This document shows positions 12,701 to 38,400 of a DNA stretch of 64,000 bases, one piece after another. Numbering within the stretch: position 1 is the first letter of the stretch; every line of letters begins with the position of its first letter. Location: the NCBI GenBank assembly GCA_964019165.1, contig OZ025267.1, forward strand, positions 7,463,648 through 7,527,647. The letters are read 5' to 3'. The position numbers and the translations under genes were made by a program. The stretch is from Mastigias papua. Its lineage: Eukaryota > Cnidaria > Scyphozoa > Rhizostomeae > Mastigiidae. The notes beneath the pieces are model-generated. The model did not search any database. It saw only the letters and a list, made by a program, of their open reading frames with translations, and was not told where the DNA came from.

Positions 12701-13794
12701 AGTACATTGAGAATATACGTCGACCCTACGGGTGTCCTTCCTTCCACCACCCGCAGATTTCTCAAGCTAGAGTTGATAATGGGAAAAATCTCAGAATTGT
12801 TCCCGAGGCAATTCCCTGACCCCCTAATCCATCTAGCTTCGTTTGCCATTCGGCCCCCCCCCGCGCGCGCTTGAAGAATACTGTACGGCCCAAGTTGCTT
12901 ATTCTGGATGGTTGTGTGCTAGAGCGTGAACGAGCACATTCAAAGCCTATAGTGTTATTAGAGTTGGAATTGAGTTATCTTTGACAGTATTCAACAGTGA
13001 GTGAAAAGAATAATATGCAAGATCGATTTCGAAAATCGTTTTAATTCAACTGCTGCGAAAGACGGCATTTTAACCAGCTAGTATCTCTGCGTAAGATTTT
13101 CTGACAGTGTTTTTTCAGATATTTGTATCAACAAAATAAGACATTAGAGCTTCTATGGTCGTTTTAAAGCTGATTTGGAATATGGACTGCCTTTTGCTAC
13201 CTATTAAAATGTCTTTGCTAAATCCCTGGTATATATCTATTATCGGGAAAGGATTTAGTTAAAGTCACAAGTTATCATAACATCCATACTAGCTGACTGC
13301 CAAAAACAGGATAGGTAGACGGAAATGTCTCCCCAAACTTGAAACTGGATGCATGATCAGACACCGCTCAATGGCATACTTTCCTTACATGCATTCTCGC
13401 TCAGTTGACAGCTAATCCGAGGACTCCATTGTCGCGTTCCTTTAGAGTGATAAATTTATGGCACATTTCGCTGTAATGTTTTTGTTTCTTGAATTGCAGA
13501 ATAGAAGCTTGGAAAAGAAAGTTAATGCTAAAAACATTCAATTTTCTCATCATTGAATGATTGTTGTCGTTTACATACAATTCCGCATTTTTATCCCCAT
13601 TTATCCAACTTTTTAGAGACCAAAATCGCAGAAATGTGTGCTGCCCCGTAGAATTTACAAAGTTGGAAATGCACAACGACGTCATGTGGCTTATGTAGAA
13701 GATATACTCATCCTTCTGCCTTCAGCCTTAATTCTTCATGTTATAATCAAGACTGCCTTCAAAAATTTTTTGAGCTTTGACCACCCTTAGAATT
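9756..13794. other. Intergenic, nothing recognised
   Basis: Four kilobases without a gene I can support. Frames of 60-100 codons (for example 10207-10518 and 12204-12467) have no domain resemblance and unremarkable composition. A C9 plus CG run sits near 12857-12872. Confidence 0.5.
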
Positions 13795-14100
13795 CATTTA
13801 TTTATTTATGTACCATGACAATAGAGGCAATATTTAAGAACACGATGTCTGGGCGAAGCTTGCAATAGAGGGCACAAAACCCTGATTAGGCGTAGCTTTC
13901 TCGGGGCTGCCATTTCTTTATTCTTCAACTCGACCTGAGGAAGATACACTATTTTACAAAAACCGTTTTATTCACACAACTTCAGTTAAACGTCTTACAT
14001 ACCATGTAGATACCAACTTACTCTGTAGTGTTCCGCTCCACGTGTAAAAAGCTTTGAATACTGTGTATCTGCTTAGATGAATCCTTTTCGTATGCCCGAA
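13795..14100 (-). mobile_element. Possible LINE 3' end, minus strand
   Basis: Read on the minus strand, this ends in TACATAAATAAATAAATG, a short A-rich tandem tail like a non-LTR 3' terminus. No coding sequence remains recognisable. Weak call. Confidence 0.25.
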
Positions 14101-14341
14101 TCTTTCGCCGTGCAAAGAGCTTCAACGACGAGAATCTCTAGCTACATTTAACCTCTGCACATCTGAATGTATGAGTAGTCGTGATCTTATGTTGCTCAAT
14201 ATGAACATCTGCTGAAAGGACAGGTGGTGAAAATCATCCGCTAAGTTTTCGGCGAACACTCCCAAGACATTATGAGATCTAGGTGAATAATAGACATACT
14301 GTTCTTTGCGCTTTTATAGTCCTTAATCAAAGATTATTTCA

Positions 14342-14712
14342 ATGAACGACGTTGCACCGAAACCAAAAACAACAGGGTATGGTATTGAAAGTGCATGTTT
14401 TCTTGGATTTGGGATATGGCATGCTATGCCATCTTCTATAAAAGAGTCCCAGACACTTTGCAACTTCAAAAGAAAAATTCAAAACTATGATTTTGATTGC
14501 AGTTGTAGATTGTGCAGATTGTATATAGGTAATTTAGGGCTTTTATAGTTATATTCTTTAATAGTATTCTCTCGTTTGTAATTTAGATTTAATTTATTAC
14601 GAGTGTAGCATCTTGTATTTGAAGTTCAGTTGGCTTAAATTAGCACGTGAGCTAGCAATAAAAGCCAACCTTAAATTAAAGAAATTATTATTATTGTCAT
14701 TATTATTTATCG
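14342..14712 (+). mobile_element. LINE 3' end (reverse transcriptase C-terminus plus tail)
   Basis: The open frame to 14548 carries the non-LTR ORF2 C-terminal signature: GYGIESACFLGFGIWHAMP, then SIKESQTLCNFKRKIQNY, then a cysteine cluster CSCRLC. A 3' UTR follows and ends in an ATT-rich tail (14683-14711, attattattattgtcattatt). It is heavily 5'-truncated; the RT core is absent. Confidence 0.7.
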
Positions 14713-15606
14713 ATGCACCCACTTGCTTCCAAGATCCCCACTTTCCTCTCTATTTTATGATTATTCCATCCGTTTTCTAGAGTTTTTGTTGTGAAAACGA
14801 CAAATGTAGGAGCAGAAAATCAGCTGGATTTTACAGTTTTTCATTTCGGGGTGAGAATTCAAACGCAGACAAAACTTAACCTGACATGCAAGGGCAGAGA
14901 CCAAAGACAGCATGCGTATATACAGCTACCACAGGTATTATTTATCACAGGTATTATTTCAGGCGAGCAATAAGGAATTTTAGAGAGTGGCGGTCTAATC
15001 CACAAAATGGGCACACTGAAAGTTTAAAGAGGGTGTAGTTTGGAATGACTTTTTTAGATTTAAGAACGGAAGAAATTTAACAGGAATTTTCATAATTTCG
15101 CTACTTTATTGTTTGATGATTATTAGAAGCAGATCTACTCCTCAAAATCTGTAAGTAAAAGTTTCACTGTTTTCCAAGAAGAAGGGTATTTTTATAGTGA
15201 GAAAAATGGCAGGTTCTAGAGCCCAATTACCCCCCCCCCCGTAGTTGCGCGGCCGTACTTGGTAAAGTACAAGTTGATACAAGAAGACAACTGTCATTGA
15301 AAACACTATCATGGAAAATGTATTGCCAGATATTGCCTTAGCGAACTAATGTGAAAGGTCGTGTTCTCTAAATGAGCACCATAGTTACCATTCTAGATCT
15401 TTTTTATTCAGAATAAAAAGCCTACAATAACAAGTTACATATAACATTACTTACAAGCCAAACATTACTATACTACAAAGACGATACCTCGAGGAGCAAT
15501 ATCCTGACTACCCCGGGGCCATTACATATAAAACATAAATCTAGACTAAAATTTAAATACGATTACAAGCTACATACAAAACAATAACTAAGGAGGAATA
15601 CTTGTC
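14713..15606. other. Intergenic, nothing recognised
   Basis: Contains a C10 run near 15231-15240 and no gene that I can support. Confidence 0.5.
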
Positions 15607-15751
15607 CCGCAGTTGATGTCGAGCTAATGAATTTAAAAGGGTAAATGACAGTCACCATGCTCCCTCATGCAACGTTGACACCGGCCGTAATGCTATGCCG
15701 GTGCATGCTGAAAATGGGAGATCTAATTGTGGCACTTGACATCAACTGCGG
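15607..15751. mobile_element. Inverted-repeat element (MITE-like)
   Basis: A 14-bp perfect inverted repeat, CCGCAGTTGATGTC at 15607-15620 and its complement at 15738-15751, bounds 145 bp. An inner hairpin CACCGGC/GCCGGTG lies at 15679-15703. No coding capacity. Confidence 0.5.
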
Positions 15752-18566
<2,815 letters not shown>

Positions 18567-19036
18567 CTACATGTTTTTTTATAAGGAACCTAGCTAAAGG
18601 CTTAGTTCTAAAAGTTCCTTATTTTCGAACCTCTTTTTATCAAAGTCTAGTACTAAAAGTTCCTTAATAGTTCCTTAATTTTCACTGCACATAGAGTGAC
18701 ACAAAATGACACAAACACTAGAAAAGCATTGAAATTCTGAATTTTACCTTTAATCATGGCTAGAACTCAACCTCAAAAGCACAAATGCGAAAGGAAATAA
18801 GTTCTATATATGCAAAGGCATAATTTCAATCAAGAAGTATCATGCCTATTGACCTCTATTCCATTGGTATCATCCAATGTAATGTAATCTTCACTTGCAT
18901 CTGAGTACAGCACTCGGAATTTGAAAATGAAAAGTTCCTTAGGGATTTTTCCTTTAGTAGTATAAGTTCTTTAAATATTTCGGCCTTCTACATGCAGGTT
19001 CCTTATAAAGTTGTTCCTCATAAAAAAAGCATGTAG
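18567..19036. mobile_element. TIR element, family B, copy 1
   Basis: 470-bp non-autonomous element. The left end is CTACATGTTTTTTTATAAG and the right end TCATAAAAAAAGCATGTAG. Inside, AAAAGTTCCTTA occurs repeatedly toward both ends. The middle (CACTTGCATCTGAGTACAGC) is nearly identical, inverted, to 42652-43114. Confidence 0.8.
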
Positions 19037-20665
19037 TTTGAAAAGTGACCTCGCATACATTTCAGGTTATCTTGATGGCAATGGCAGATTACATGTTTAA
19101 AGGGGCTTTGCTGCTGTGCACACCTGACAGCAACCGCAATGCATACACGGCTATCTAAGTTACATCATTGTCCATCTCGGAGGAGATGTATATGTATTTA
19201 CTTCCCACGTTTTCCCTACTGCTTCGTATTCCTGCACCTGTTTCGTACAATGAGCATGTTTTCAATATTCGCATTGTCAAACGTATACACCTATATACAC
19301 CTGTTTTATGTTATCTTACTTGTCATTGAAATCGTACACACAATATTTGACCCAACAACCTGGGAATTTTCATCTGAGGAAGTACTTGTTTATACCAAAG
19401 TACTGCATTTTATTTTAATGCATTTATAAGCTTCTCTGGGGAAATTTCACTTGCATTACCTTTATACTATTTAGAACAAAAACTTTCTTGTTCTACAGTA
19501 AATTTTTTGTAGGGACATTTCGATCATTTCATACTCTTCTAGACTGTTTGGAAATCTCGAGGAAATTTTACATAGTATGTAATGATGCGGCTTGAATCTC
19601 TTTCACAGCATTGTTCCTGTAGCAAGGCTCTGTTTTTGATATCTGAAGATGGAGTTGCCGATAACCTAAAGAAGCTTAGCCGGTTAATGAAGAAGACCAA
19701 TGCATTTCTTAACTGCCCAATAACTTTTTATCAGTCTAGTAACAGACGCTTTCAGTCTTGATCTATGGTCCTTCATAGATCGGACGTCAATTATTTCACA
19801 GAACAACGAAGCAGCAGTTCTAATACTTATTGAAGTGTATAGATAAACCTCAAAGCATGAGGGCCAAGCAACTCACTAAGCATTTTGCTCTTGTGTGATG
19901 TTTTTTGCAAGATTAATTCCCCTAGGTCGCCAAGATTGCTCCAGTGTGTCGAGAACGCTCTTAACTACGAATGCCCAATCTAAGGTCCGTGGGCCAAGTA
20001 TGGCCTGCAATCCATGTTGTGATGGCCTACAGGAAGTTCCGAAGCTGTTACCCATTGAAAAAGAAACCAAACTGTTGTCGCCCCCCTTTCTTGTTGATGC
20101 AGAAGAAGTGAAGGAGATTCTGCAGTTGGAACGTGTTTAAAGCAGTAAGATAACTTACTGAAGTGTCAATACCAGCTTTTCTTCCTCTTTAAATGAAAAG
20201 AGTTTGGACAATAGCTAATTTCCTTTGATAAGAAGCTACGTAAAAAGATCAATAAGCTTTTTTTGACTCAGAATACATTTGTGAACAAATATTTTCTATC
20301 TTAAATCTGAGCAAATCTGGCTAAAAACTAATGATAAATAACTATTTCTGTGAAGTCTATTTTAAACCAACCTTTTGTCCAAAGCCCAACATCATTTCTC
20401 CCACTGGGAGAGAACTTTCTGTCGATCACAGAAATACATACATTTTAAATTATACATTTCTATTTTACAGCTAACAATACACATTACACCCAAGTGTCAA
20501 AATGTTATATGCAGTGTGTGTCCCGATTCCATGCTAATTTTACTGCATTTGGCTTTACTAAGAGAACTTTGGACAACCCTGAATTCAAACATACATCATT
20601 TGTGAAAAGTCTGTTGGTACTACAGAACTTCACTATAGCACAAAAAAGCGGGAACATTGCTTTAG
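19037..20665. other. Intergenic; unassigned 81-codon frame
   Basis: A frame at 19895-20140 (+) ends VPKLLPIEKETKLLSPPF then LVDAEEVKEILQLERV. This is more protein-like than its surroundings, but the family is unknown and no acceptor is evident. The rest shows nothing recognisable. Confidence 0.3.
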
Positions 20666-20706
20666 CATACTGAAAGCTTTTTTCGTCCGACACTCGTCAG
20701 AGTATG
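20666..20706 (-). ncRNA. Candidate type I hammerhead ribozyme motif
   Basis: Read on the minus strand from 20706: stem I 5' arm CATACT; core CTGACGA (20700-20694); stem II GTGTCGGAC (only two firm pairs); GAA; short stem III AAA/TTT; cleavage dinucleotide UC; stem I 3' arm AGTATG (20671-20666). Stem I is a perfect 6-bp match. The weak stem II lowers confidence. Hammerheads of this open-stem-I layout occur in the terminal repeats of Penelope-like elements. No coding remnant is visible nearby. Confidence 0.45.
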
Positions 20707-22010
20707 AAACGTCGGATAGCGACCGAAAGGTGAAACGAAATATATAACCAGATGCGGGTACACGTGATATGATGAATAATGCGTCTATTTGACTCTATGA
20801 TTGGCCAATTAGCACCTATTCACCATTGTTTACTTGAAGAGTCCAAGTGAAAAACGAACTCTTTTTGTTTACACAAGACTGGGTTTTGAGTCTTGATGTA
20901 AACCGATTCCAAAACACCTAAATGAAAGGACGATCTTGCTTGCCCAATGATCCGACAATTATCGTCTGTATATGTTTTGGTGCATTCTGGATTTGTAATA
21001 AGATGTTGTAATAAGATACATCATTTGTATTCACAGCAGAAAATCTAATGGATTAGCTATATACTTATTTGTTACTACTTAGCATCAATTATTCCATGTT
21101 AATTGAGATTTATGCAAACGGACATAGCTTTCGGTCTGCTTACTTTCGAAGTACTTTGAACACTGACTCACAACTTTAGGTTTTTGCCATGCCGAGCGAG
21201 TATGGGTTTTTACCATCCGTTCCTTTGCATTTATCTAAATCAAAAGCTCAATGTTGGACTGAAATTTAAAAAATATTATTAGCCACATGGATACATAGCT
21301 ATGTTATCTAGATACTTGCAAATATCTCCCATCACTAGAGAACTTAAGCCAGTTGGTTACTAAATTGAAAAGTAGAAACCTTGGGATAGAGTCTTGTAGC
21401 ACATCTGATGTTAACTACTGCTTTGTCTATAAATATGATCATGGTTGGGTTCGAAATGGGGAAAAAGTTTTAAATTTAATACTCTAGAATGGGTAGAAAA
21501 GCATCTCCCAGAATAAAATTTGACTGAATAGCTTGGTGATCAGGCGAATAAAGGAAAAATCTACAGTAAAAAGTCAAATGGCCAGGAAGTACTAGTTCTT
21601 GGGAGAATTGTGGGGGCTAAAGCCCCAGCTTCTCATTTGTACCGTGCTTGTGCACAGTCCTATTCAAAATAGGCAGCAATTCAGGTTCAGAACCGGGCAA
21701 GGACTAACTTTTTCCCTATCAAATAGCAACTGGTAGTGGGGGTTGAAGTTATTGGTGGGTGTTGCACTCCCATACACCCTTATTTGCATCCCTGCTGATT
21801 AGTATGATGTAGAGGCACGGGTCCACGAACAATCTACAATTAAAGGTAAAATAGAGAAAAAACACTTCTTGGAGAAAGTCCTCGCTAGTTCCATACCCCA
21901 GTGGCACTATACCTGTTGGACAGAAAGCAAGGCAATTTTGTCGACACAACCATATCATATTGTAACCAGATTATAAGGGTCTAACCAGAGTTAAATTTGT
22001 GAAATAGCAA
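20707..22010. other. Intergenic with a degraded repeat
   Basis: 21660-21790 (tcaaatagcaactgg, then gttgaagttattgg and a cacccttattt tail) is related to 48390-48500. Nothing else is recognised. Confidence 0.4.
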
Positions 22011-22458
22011 TACTGTAAATCCTCGAATAAGCCCCCACCTCCGAATAAGCCCCCCACCTAAAATCACTTTTGCAAATAAGCCCCCCTCGAATAAGCCCCC
22101 ATGGGGGCTTATTCGAATATCATATTTCAAGAAGTCCTCACAAGACAATAGCTGTACAGTATTACTTCCTCTGAATGGAGGCAAAATGCAAAGAGAAACG
22201 CGATTTTCGTTATAATAGAAACATTATAATGTTTGTTAAACCTTCACACAACACTTTGTAACTCTTTTAACGATATCAGCTTCAGTAATTAGAAGCTCAA
22301 AATTTAGATCTATGTCGTTTTTTATGTCAACCTTGTAGGAAAATGCCAGACTTTGAAATAAGCCCCCCCTCGAATAAGCCCTCCCCTCGAATAGGCCCCC
22401 ACCCAAAAATTCATTTTTGCAAGTAAGCCCCCGGGGGCTTATTCGAGGATTTACGGTA
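22011..22458. mobile_element. MITE of the TACNGTAAA/CGAATAAGCCCC family, full length
   Basis: 448 bp. The left terminus TACTGTAAATCCTCGAAT and right terminus ATTCGAGGATTTACGGTA are imperfect inverted repeats, each followed inward by runs of AATAAGCCCCC or its complement. It ends 133 bp before the TMEM33 start codon, so it may lie in or beside the TMEM33 promoter or leader. TA flanks are consistent with a TA-targeting transposon, but no longer target duplication is visible. Confidence 0.85.
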
Positions 22459-22591
22459 TTGTGATATTTTCTGGAGTGTGAACACTTTTTCCGGATATTT
22501 TTGGTGGTGATCCGTGATTTTTGGTTAAGGAAGAAGTGCAGCTGCTAAACTCTCCTGATCCCCTGTGATACACAGACCATTCTAGAACAAA

Positions 22592-32784
<10,193 letters not shown>

Positions 32785-32970
32785 AATTACCTATTTAGAA
32801 GAGGTAGTAACGAATCACCCCCTTTTCACAATTGTAGGTAATGTTTTATCCCAGCGTTGTAAATATTTTTGTTTCTTTTATAATACCTCAAGTGACTTTC
32901 TTAAGTGAGATGAAGAGCCTCGATTCACCGTAGAAGTACTCGTTCTAACAGTATATTATATATTGCTTAT

Positions 32971-33250
32971 GGGCGAGTGGCCAAGTGGTTAGACCGCTTG
33001 ACTGCTGACCAGAACATCGATGGTTTGAGTTGAACCCTCGGATCATAGTTGGGATGCTCGCTCACTGTCACCCAGCAACAATTGGGTACCTGGTGGCAAC
33101 ACTGGGGAAGTTAAAGGCGGCGAGGAAAGGAACTGGCCACCCTACCTCACTATGCCGACGGCTTAGGATAAGTGTCCTCTCTATCAGGCACTCCCCGACG
33201 TACTGAACCGTATATGGGACTACGTTTTACCTTGTATATTCCTTAATACC
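32971..33250 (+). mobile_element. tRNA-Ser-derived SINE
   Basis: The 5' 70 bp resemble a serine tRNA: box A TGGCCAAGTGG at 32978-32988, an anticodon-loop-like GACTGCTGACC (GCT), and a degenerate box B GGTTTGAGTTG at 33022-33032. An unrelated GC-richer body of about 180 bp follows (GGCGGCGAGGAAAGGAACTG region). The missing acceptor stem and long 3' body argue against a functional tRNA. Transcription by RNA polymerase III would be expected of the family. Confidence 0.75.
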
Positions 33251-33780
33251 AATAGTATGTTCTATAGTATATGTTATTATTTATTTTGTACTTCGAACAT
33301 TGAGTAAGTACAGCAAGTCATTTTGCAAGAGACTAGTCACGTAGGTTTGCACGTAGCATAAGGGTTAGGATTTCTTTGTGGCTCAATTCAGTACAGTATT
33401 TTTCTTGACGTTGTTCCTTTTTCTTTTCTCTCTTGTTTTGCAATTCACTTTTTCAACAACGTATTTTTGGTATATTCATGCTGTAGTTATATTACTTTTT
33501 AATGTGTATGCTTTATCTTGAGAAGTGTCCTTTGAGGAAAAATCTAAGTAAATATTTTTATTCCGCTAGACATAGGAATAATCATAATATATAGCATCTG
33601 TTGGAAAGCGCAGCTTTATTGTGAATTTAAGAATGAAATCAACGATGAGTAGCATTGTAGGATGAATTAGAAAAAATAGCCACGAACATAAGTATTAAAT
33701 TGTCATCGAGACATCCTTTATTGTTAAACTGACCAAACCGTTATTCATTACTGGCGAAGACGTTACGACATATCCTAGTA
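33251..33780. other. Intergenic, nothing recognised
   Basis: AT-rich DNA between the SINE and the next motif; no gene or RNA seen. Confidence 0.5.
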
Positions 33781-33781
33781 T

Positions 33782-33813
33782 AACGTTTTGGGACGAACTT
33801 GTCCCATCCTCAG
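33782..33813 (-). ncRNA. Degenerate hammerhead-like motif
   Basis: Minus strand: CTGAGGA (33813-33807); a strong 6-bp stem TGGGAC/GTCCCA with loop AAGTTC; then AAAACGTT where GAAACGT(H) is expected. The palindromic ACGT stem III is typical of Penelope-element hammerheads. The invariant G12 appears to be A, so catalysis is unlikely. Confidence 0.35.
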
Positions 33814-35242
33814 TTAATCACAATATAGTTTGAAAACCAATACAACTGTTGTTTTGTTGGTTATAAACTAGTCACATCATATTTTCACATGTTAAAATCC
33901 AAAGCTCTAATCTTAAGGTTCAGGGGAAGAATTGTCTGTATAATTGTCCCTTAAACTTTGCAGCTCAGGGAAAACGTGGTTGTTTAATTTTCATAACTAT
34001 CGTATTGGTATTATGTAGAAATATTTCTTCAGCGTGCATATTTGTTCTTATGCGTGAAATTACTTTGTGTTTTGAGTTCAAGAGTTTAACTTGCATATGT
34101 ATTTTCTAGCTGTAAAACGTTGTTTCAGATTTAGGCTTTGCATCGAAAAAAAATTTATCTGATTTTACATAGAAATACATTTGAACCTATGCGTTACGAG
34201 GTCAGAAATATAAAGCAATTGAGTGAATTATAACAAAGACAGCAGCTTTTGGATAGGAAGCTGTGAGGTTCAATGGTAGAAGAATTTGAGACAACCTACC
34301 TAAGTCATTTTAATGTAAAGCACCCCACTATGATTTAAGCCTGAAATGGGCTCAAGTAGTTATACTACCACTGCAATCTCTTTAGAATATGTGATCTTGA
34401 AGCTTGTTTTTATTGAGATGAATTTGTTTTATAGCATTATATATTCTGATGACCTCTTGGTTTATAATTTATTCTATACTGAGATAATTTATTCTAGACT
34501 GAGAGAAGTTATGCTAGACTTAGATAGTTAATTACCTGTGAAGTGACCAGGTGTGAATAAAGCATCAATGTTTGTGTTATTAGTATTAGCATTTGCTCAA
34601 GTATTTTTGGTAGTTTATTTGGTATTTTAATATCATGAATATTTCTACATATTCTCTCGAGTGATGATTTGAGGAATCGTAGGAGACCATTGCGTATGTC
34701 TCTGGGTTACAGGTGAATGTCAGTCATATTGCCAAGCAGCACGACTTGTTGATTTACTCACATATATAAGAACGGCTGTTTATGTGCGGCAGGATGGCTG
34801 AGTTTAAATGTTGGAGTGAGTTACTTCTTATGTGCTGAAAGAGTAGGCTGTACAGTGCACTACTATTTAGTCTCTAAATCTTCGACTCAATGACTTCGGA
34901 ATTGATCCCGTCATCTTGTTGTAGAGATCAGTACAGTTTATTTCTAGCTTAGCTTTTAATGATAAGGTTTTCTTGCACTATCGCATTTAGAAGAACATTT
35001 TTGTCCATATGTTATCATCTGGCATTGGATTGATCCACTTACTTTCATTTAAGCTTATTGACTCATTTGGGAACTTTCTCGTTTTTCGCAAGGGAATTGT
35101 CAGAAATATATTTACGCAACAGTGACGTAGGATGCATGGACAAGTGGGGGAGGGAAGACAGTAATGGCCACTTTACTGCACCCTTTTTATATACTATTAC
35201 ATAAATGAAAATATCGTAGCCAAGATTTTGGGATCATGTAAA
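33814..35242. other. Intergenic, nothing recognised
   Basis: No supported gene; possible decayed Penelope-like flank next to the motif at 33782, without readable protein. Confidence 0.45.
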
Positions 35243-35446
35243 TACCGTAAATTACCGATTAAGCGCTCTGGGTGCTTATTTAAAAACAAGTTTTTGGGTG
35301 GACGCTTATTCGGATTGGGTGTGTATTTGGACCTGGGCGCTTGTGAGAAATATGTTTCCCTAACTGGGGGCTTATTTGAGCATGGAAACTTATTGGAGTC
35401 CTGGGCTCTTATTGGAGTCCTGGGCGCTTAATCTTAATTTACAGTA
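35243..35446. mobile_element. MITE, TACNGTAAA family, GCGC subtype
   Basis: 204 bp. The left end is TACCGTAAATTACCGATTAAG and the right end CTTAATCTTAATTTACAGTA. The inner motif is AAGCGCTC/GGGCGCTTA rather than AAGCCCCC/GGGGGCTTA, marking a distinct subfamily. Confidence 0.75.
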
Positions 35447-38400
35447 ATATGATTAGAATGAATATTGATGAATTCATTTTGTTCGTCAATATTGATATAA
35501 TATCATGAAGAAACCTTGTTCGACATTTAGTAGTATTTTTAGAGGAAAATTTAGAATGCTGTGCTCCTTAGTATGCAAGCAATATCATGCAAAATGATCT
35601 TTAAGGCCAGCGTAAAATTTATAATTCGTTTATCAGCATTGATACCTCCATCTTTAGCAAACATAATGCACAGCTGACTTCATTTCCAGTTTTCTCATAT
35701 TCCGACTACTTCTTTGTTATTCTGTTGTATCAATGTTTCTTATTTCTTTCTGTTAGCATTATTTTAATTTCTTACATTTGATTCCAAGTTCAAGGCTAAT
35801 ACTAACGATTGATTAGAATTGTTCAGAATTATGTAAAATTCATCATCTGCATTTATTTTTGAAATACATATACGTGAATTCAGATTCGATCTGGCAATCT
35901 TTTTTTATCTTGTAAAAGGATTTTAGATCATCATCTGGCCAAATGGTACTGTTCATCATGCAATTAAAATTTCAAAAATTTTAACGTTTATCATATGTTG
36001 GCTATCTTTTCAAATAAATTCTTATCGTAGACAAAGTTTCGAAGTAAAGCTAGACATAAATGCCAGCCTGAATTTTGACATAGGCAATTGGCTATTGTTT
36101 CTTGTAGATTAATGTTCTCTCAGATGCGTATGGGTATAGAGCAGTTGGCATGCAATCCGAGATGCCCTGGTATCGTTAGCCGTATTCTCTATGGTTTCGT
36201 TTCCTTTATTTCAAGACTTGCACCGGAATTACAAACGCAACACACGTCGTAGCTTGTTCGTAGTTTCGAAGGACGTCCATCTAAGCATTATTCTGATGGG
36301 ATTTTTGTTTCTCGTATTTTTGATTTAATTTTCGGCATGGAGAGTTTGCACACGTTCAGCATAGTCTGCAAGTAGACTGTCGTTTTGCTTTTATGCGTAC
36401 TGCTTCCCTACCTTTATAATATTAACCATGCTGATTCTGTGTTAGAAAGGAAGCAATTAGCGACAGAGAAGGCTATTCCTGTTATACTTGCTATATTGTT
36501 GTATAATTTATTCTAGAAGGGAAAATGAGGGCAAGGAAGGCCTTACTTGATTGTTACACTCACGTGTTATATGCCCTGCTGTTGTATGAAGGCCCTCGCT
36601 TTGTTGAAGATCTCTCTTCGCGCAAATATGCTCTTTAGCCCAAACTTTCCCAGTGATTTCTTTTTCGTGGTTTTTGAAATCTTTCCCAGATTACCTGATT
36701 TAGAGATCGGAAAACATGACAGACCGGTCTTGACGCTGTGTCAGTGCCTATGTCAGTTGAGGAACCACTGGCCATAGAAAGAAGGCTCTGCCACGTAAGA
36801 TGAATCGTACAGGGAAGAGTTGTAGTGTCCTCTTGTATCTCTGAGCATTCAGTTACATGTTTTGATTAGCAACCAAACAGAGGCAGAGTTGTTTTAGGCC
36901 CATCAGCGGATTTGTTGCTTCCAGTTTAGAAAATCACTAGCAACTTTTACCCCGAAAAGATCTACATTTACATATCATTTAGAAAGACGAGGGTTTGACG
37001 TCAACGACGTGAGCATATTGTCGATGAATATTCCCGAGCCCTCTGCCAAGAACTCAATGGTTTGGAAAGTATTCAACATATACAACACCGCCCATTGTTT
37101 ACCTCATACAAGAGGACTTTTCTGAACTAACCGTTGCTGTTCAAACGACCAGAACATCTTTCTTCATGCACAGAAGATGGCTTTTTCACATGTTTGTACT
37201 TCGCCAACATTCAAACCGATCGGAAAGCTACCATATTGAATGTAGCAATTTTGGCGCGAAACTATGAAGACGCATTCTGACGCCATTTCACAAGGCAATA
37301 AGCAGCAGCAGAAGAAACGTTAGAAACTTGCCGTGCTATGCATGCAAACTTGCTACCCTGTTAAGAAAGTGGAATGAAAATTGGCAGCAGTCATTCTACT
37401 GCATAAAGAGTTATACACCTAATCGTTGTATCACGAAAAACACAAGGACATATCCCTTATACTAGAGAAGGTAGATGAGCGAGAAAGAATGAGTCAGTTG
37501 CTGTGAAACGAGACAGTCAAGGTACTCTAGTATTCATACTATCTTCTCGGATGTAGGATGGTGCAAGGGCACTCTATCTTTAGATTTAGAATTATACAAC
37601 GTTAGAACATTCATGAACCAAATTTATACCGTTTGCTACCTTGAAATCTAGCATTATGACCTTCAGTAGGCCTACAGACTTGTTAGATTAGTCAGTTGAA
37701 CTTAAGGAGGACGTGTTGTTTGGTGACTCTGTAAACCATTAATGGCTTGGAGAAGACTAGTTAGGTTATAACTTCTACATTTTGTATGTAAGTGTCGGAA
37801 GCAACCGATCCGTCATGATCTAGGACTATAATGGGTCTGAAGGTATTAACAGACTGGATGCCTGTGATGATTAATTATAAGAACCCCAAAACATTCAGCT
37901 TCCAGCCTTGAGCTCTGAAGCACTGGGATATATTTCAGGATTATTTAGACAAGCCTGACTCAGATTCATCTTTGTGCATAAAGAAAGAAGTTTCTGTCGT
38001 TTGACCAGTGAACAGCGGTTCAGGAAGGACATCTGGCATTACAGGTAAACAGCGCGGTGCCCTATGTCGGACATCCGTTGAAATTGTATTCATTGGTTTT
38101 GATTTATGCTCCTCGTTGTAAATGAACGTATTTTTTCTGGGCTACTGTTGTGAGTAATGATTTTTTCCACAGTAGCAAATCTGCTTTTTGGTCTAGAACA
38201 AACTGTATTCCTGTCAGCCATTCATGGTTAGTCTGTGAATATTGCATCATAGACGAAAAATTAAACACTAGAACTTTGTGAATCTGCCTGAATCAGTTTT
38301 CGAAATACGATAGGATTAGAAAATTCATGTTTGTCACAAATTAAGAAATGATAACCTAAAGTGAAATTTGATAAAGCAATAGCTAAGATACAGTTCTCTA

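Noticed and set aside
32971..33045. Functional tRNA-Ser gene
   Set aside because: No paired acceptor stem, degenerate box B and a long non-tRNA body; better explained as a SINE.
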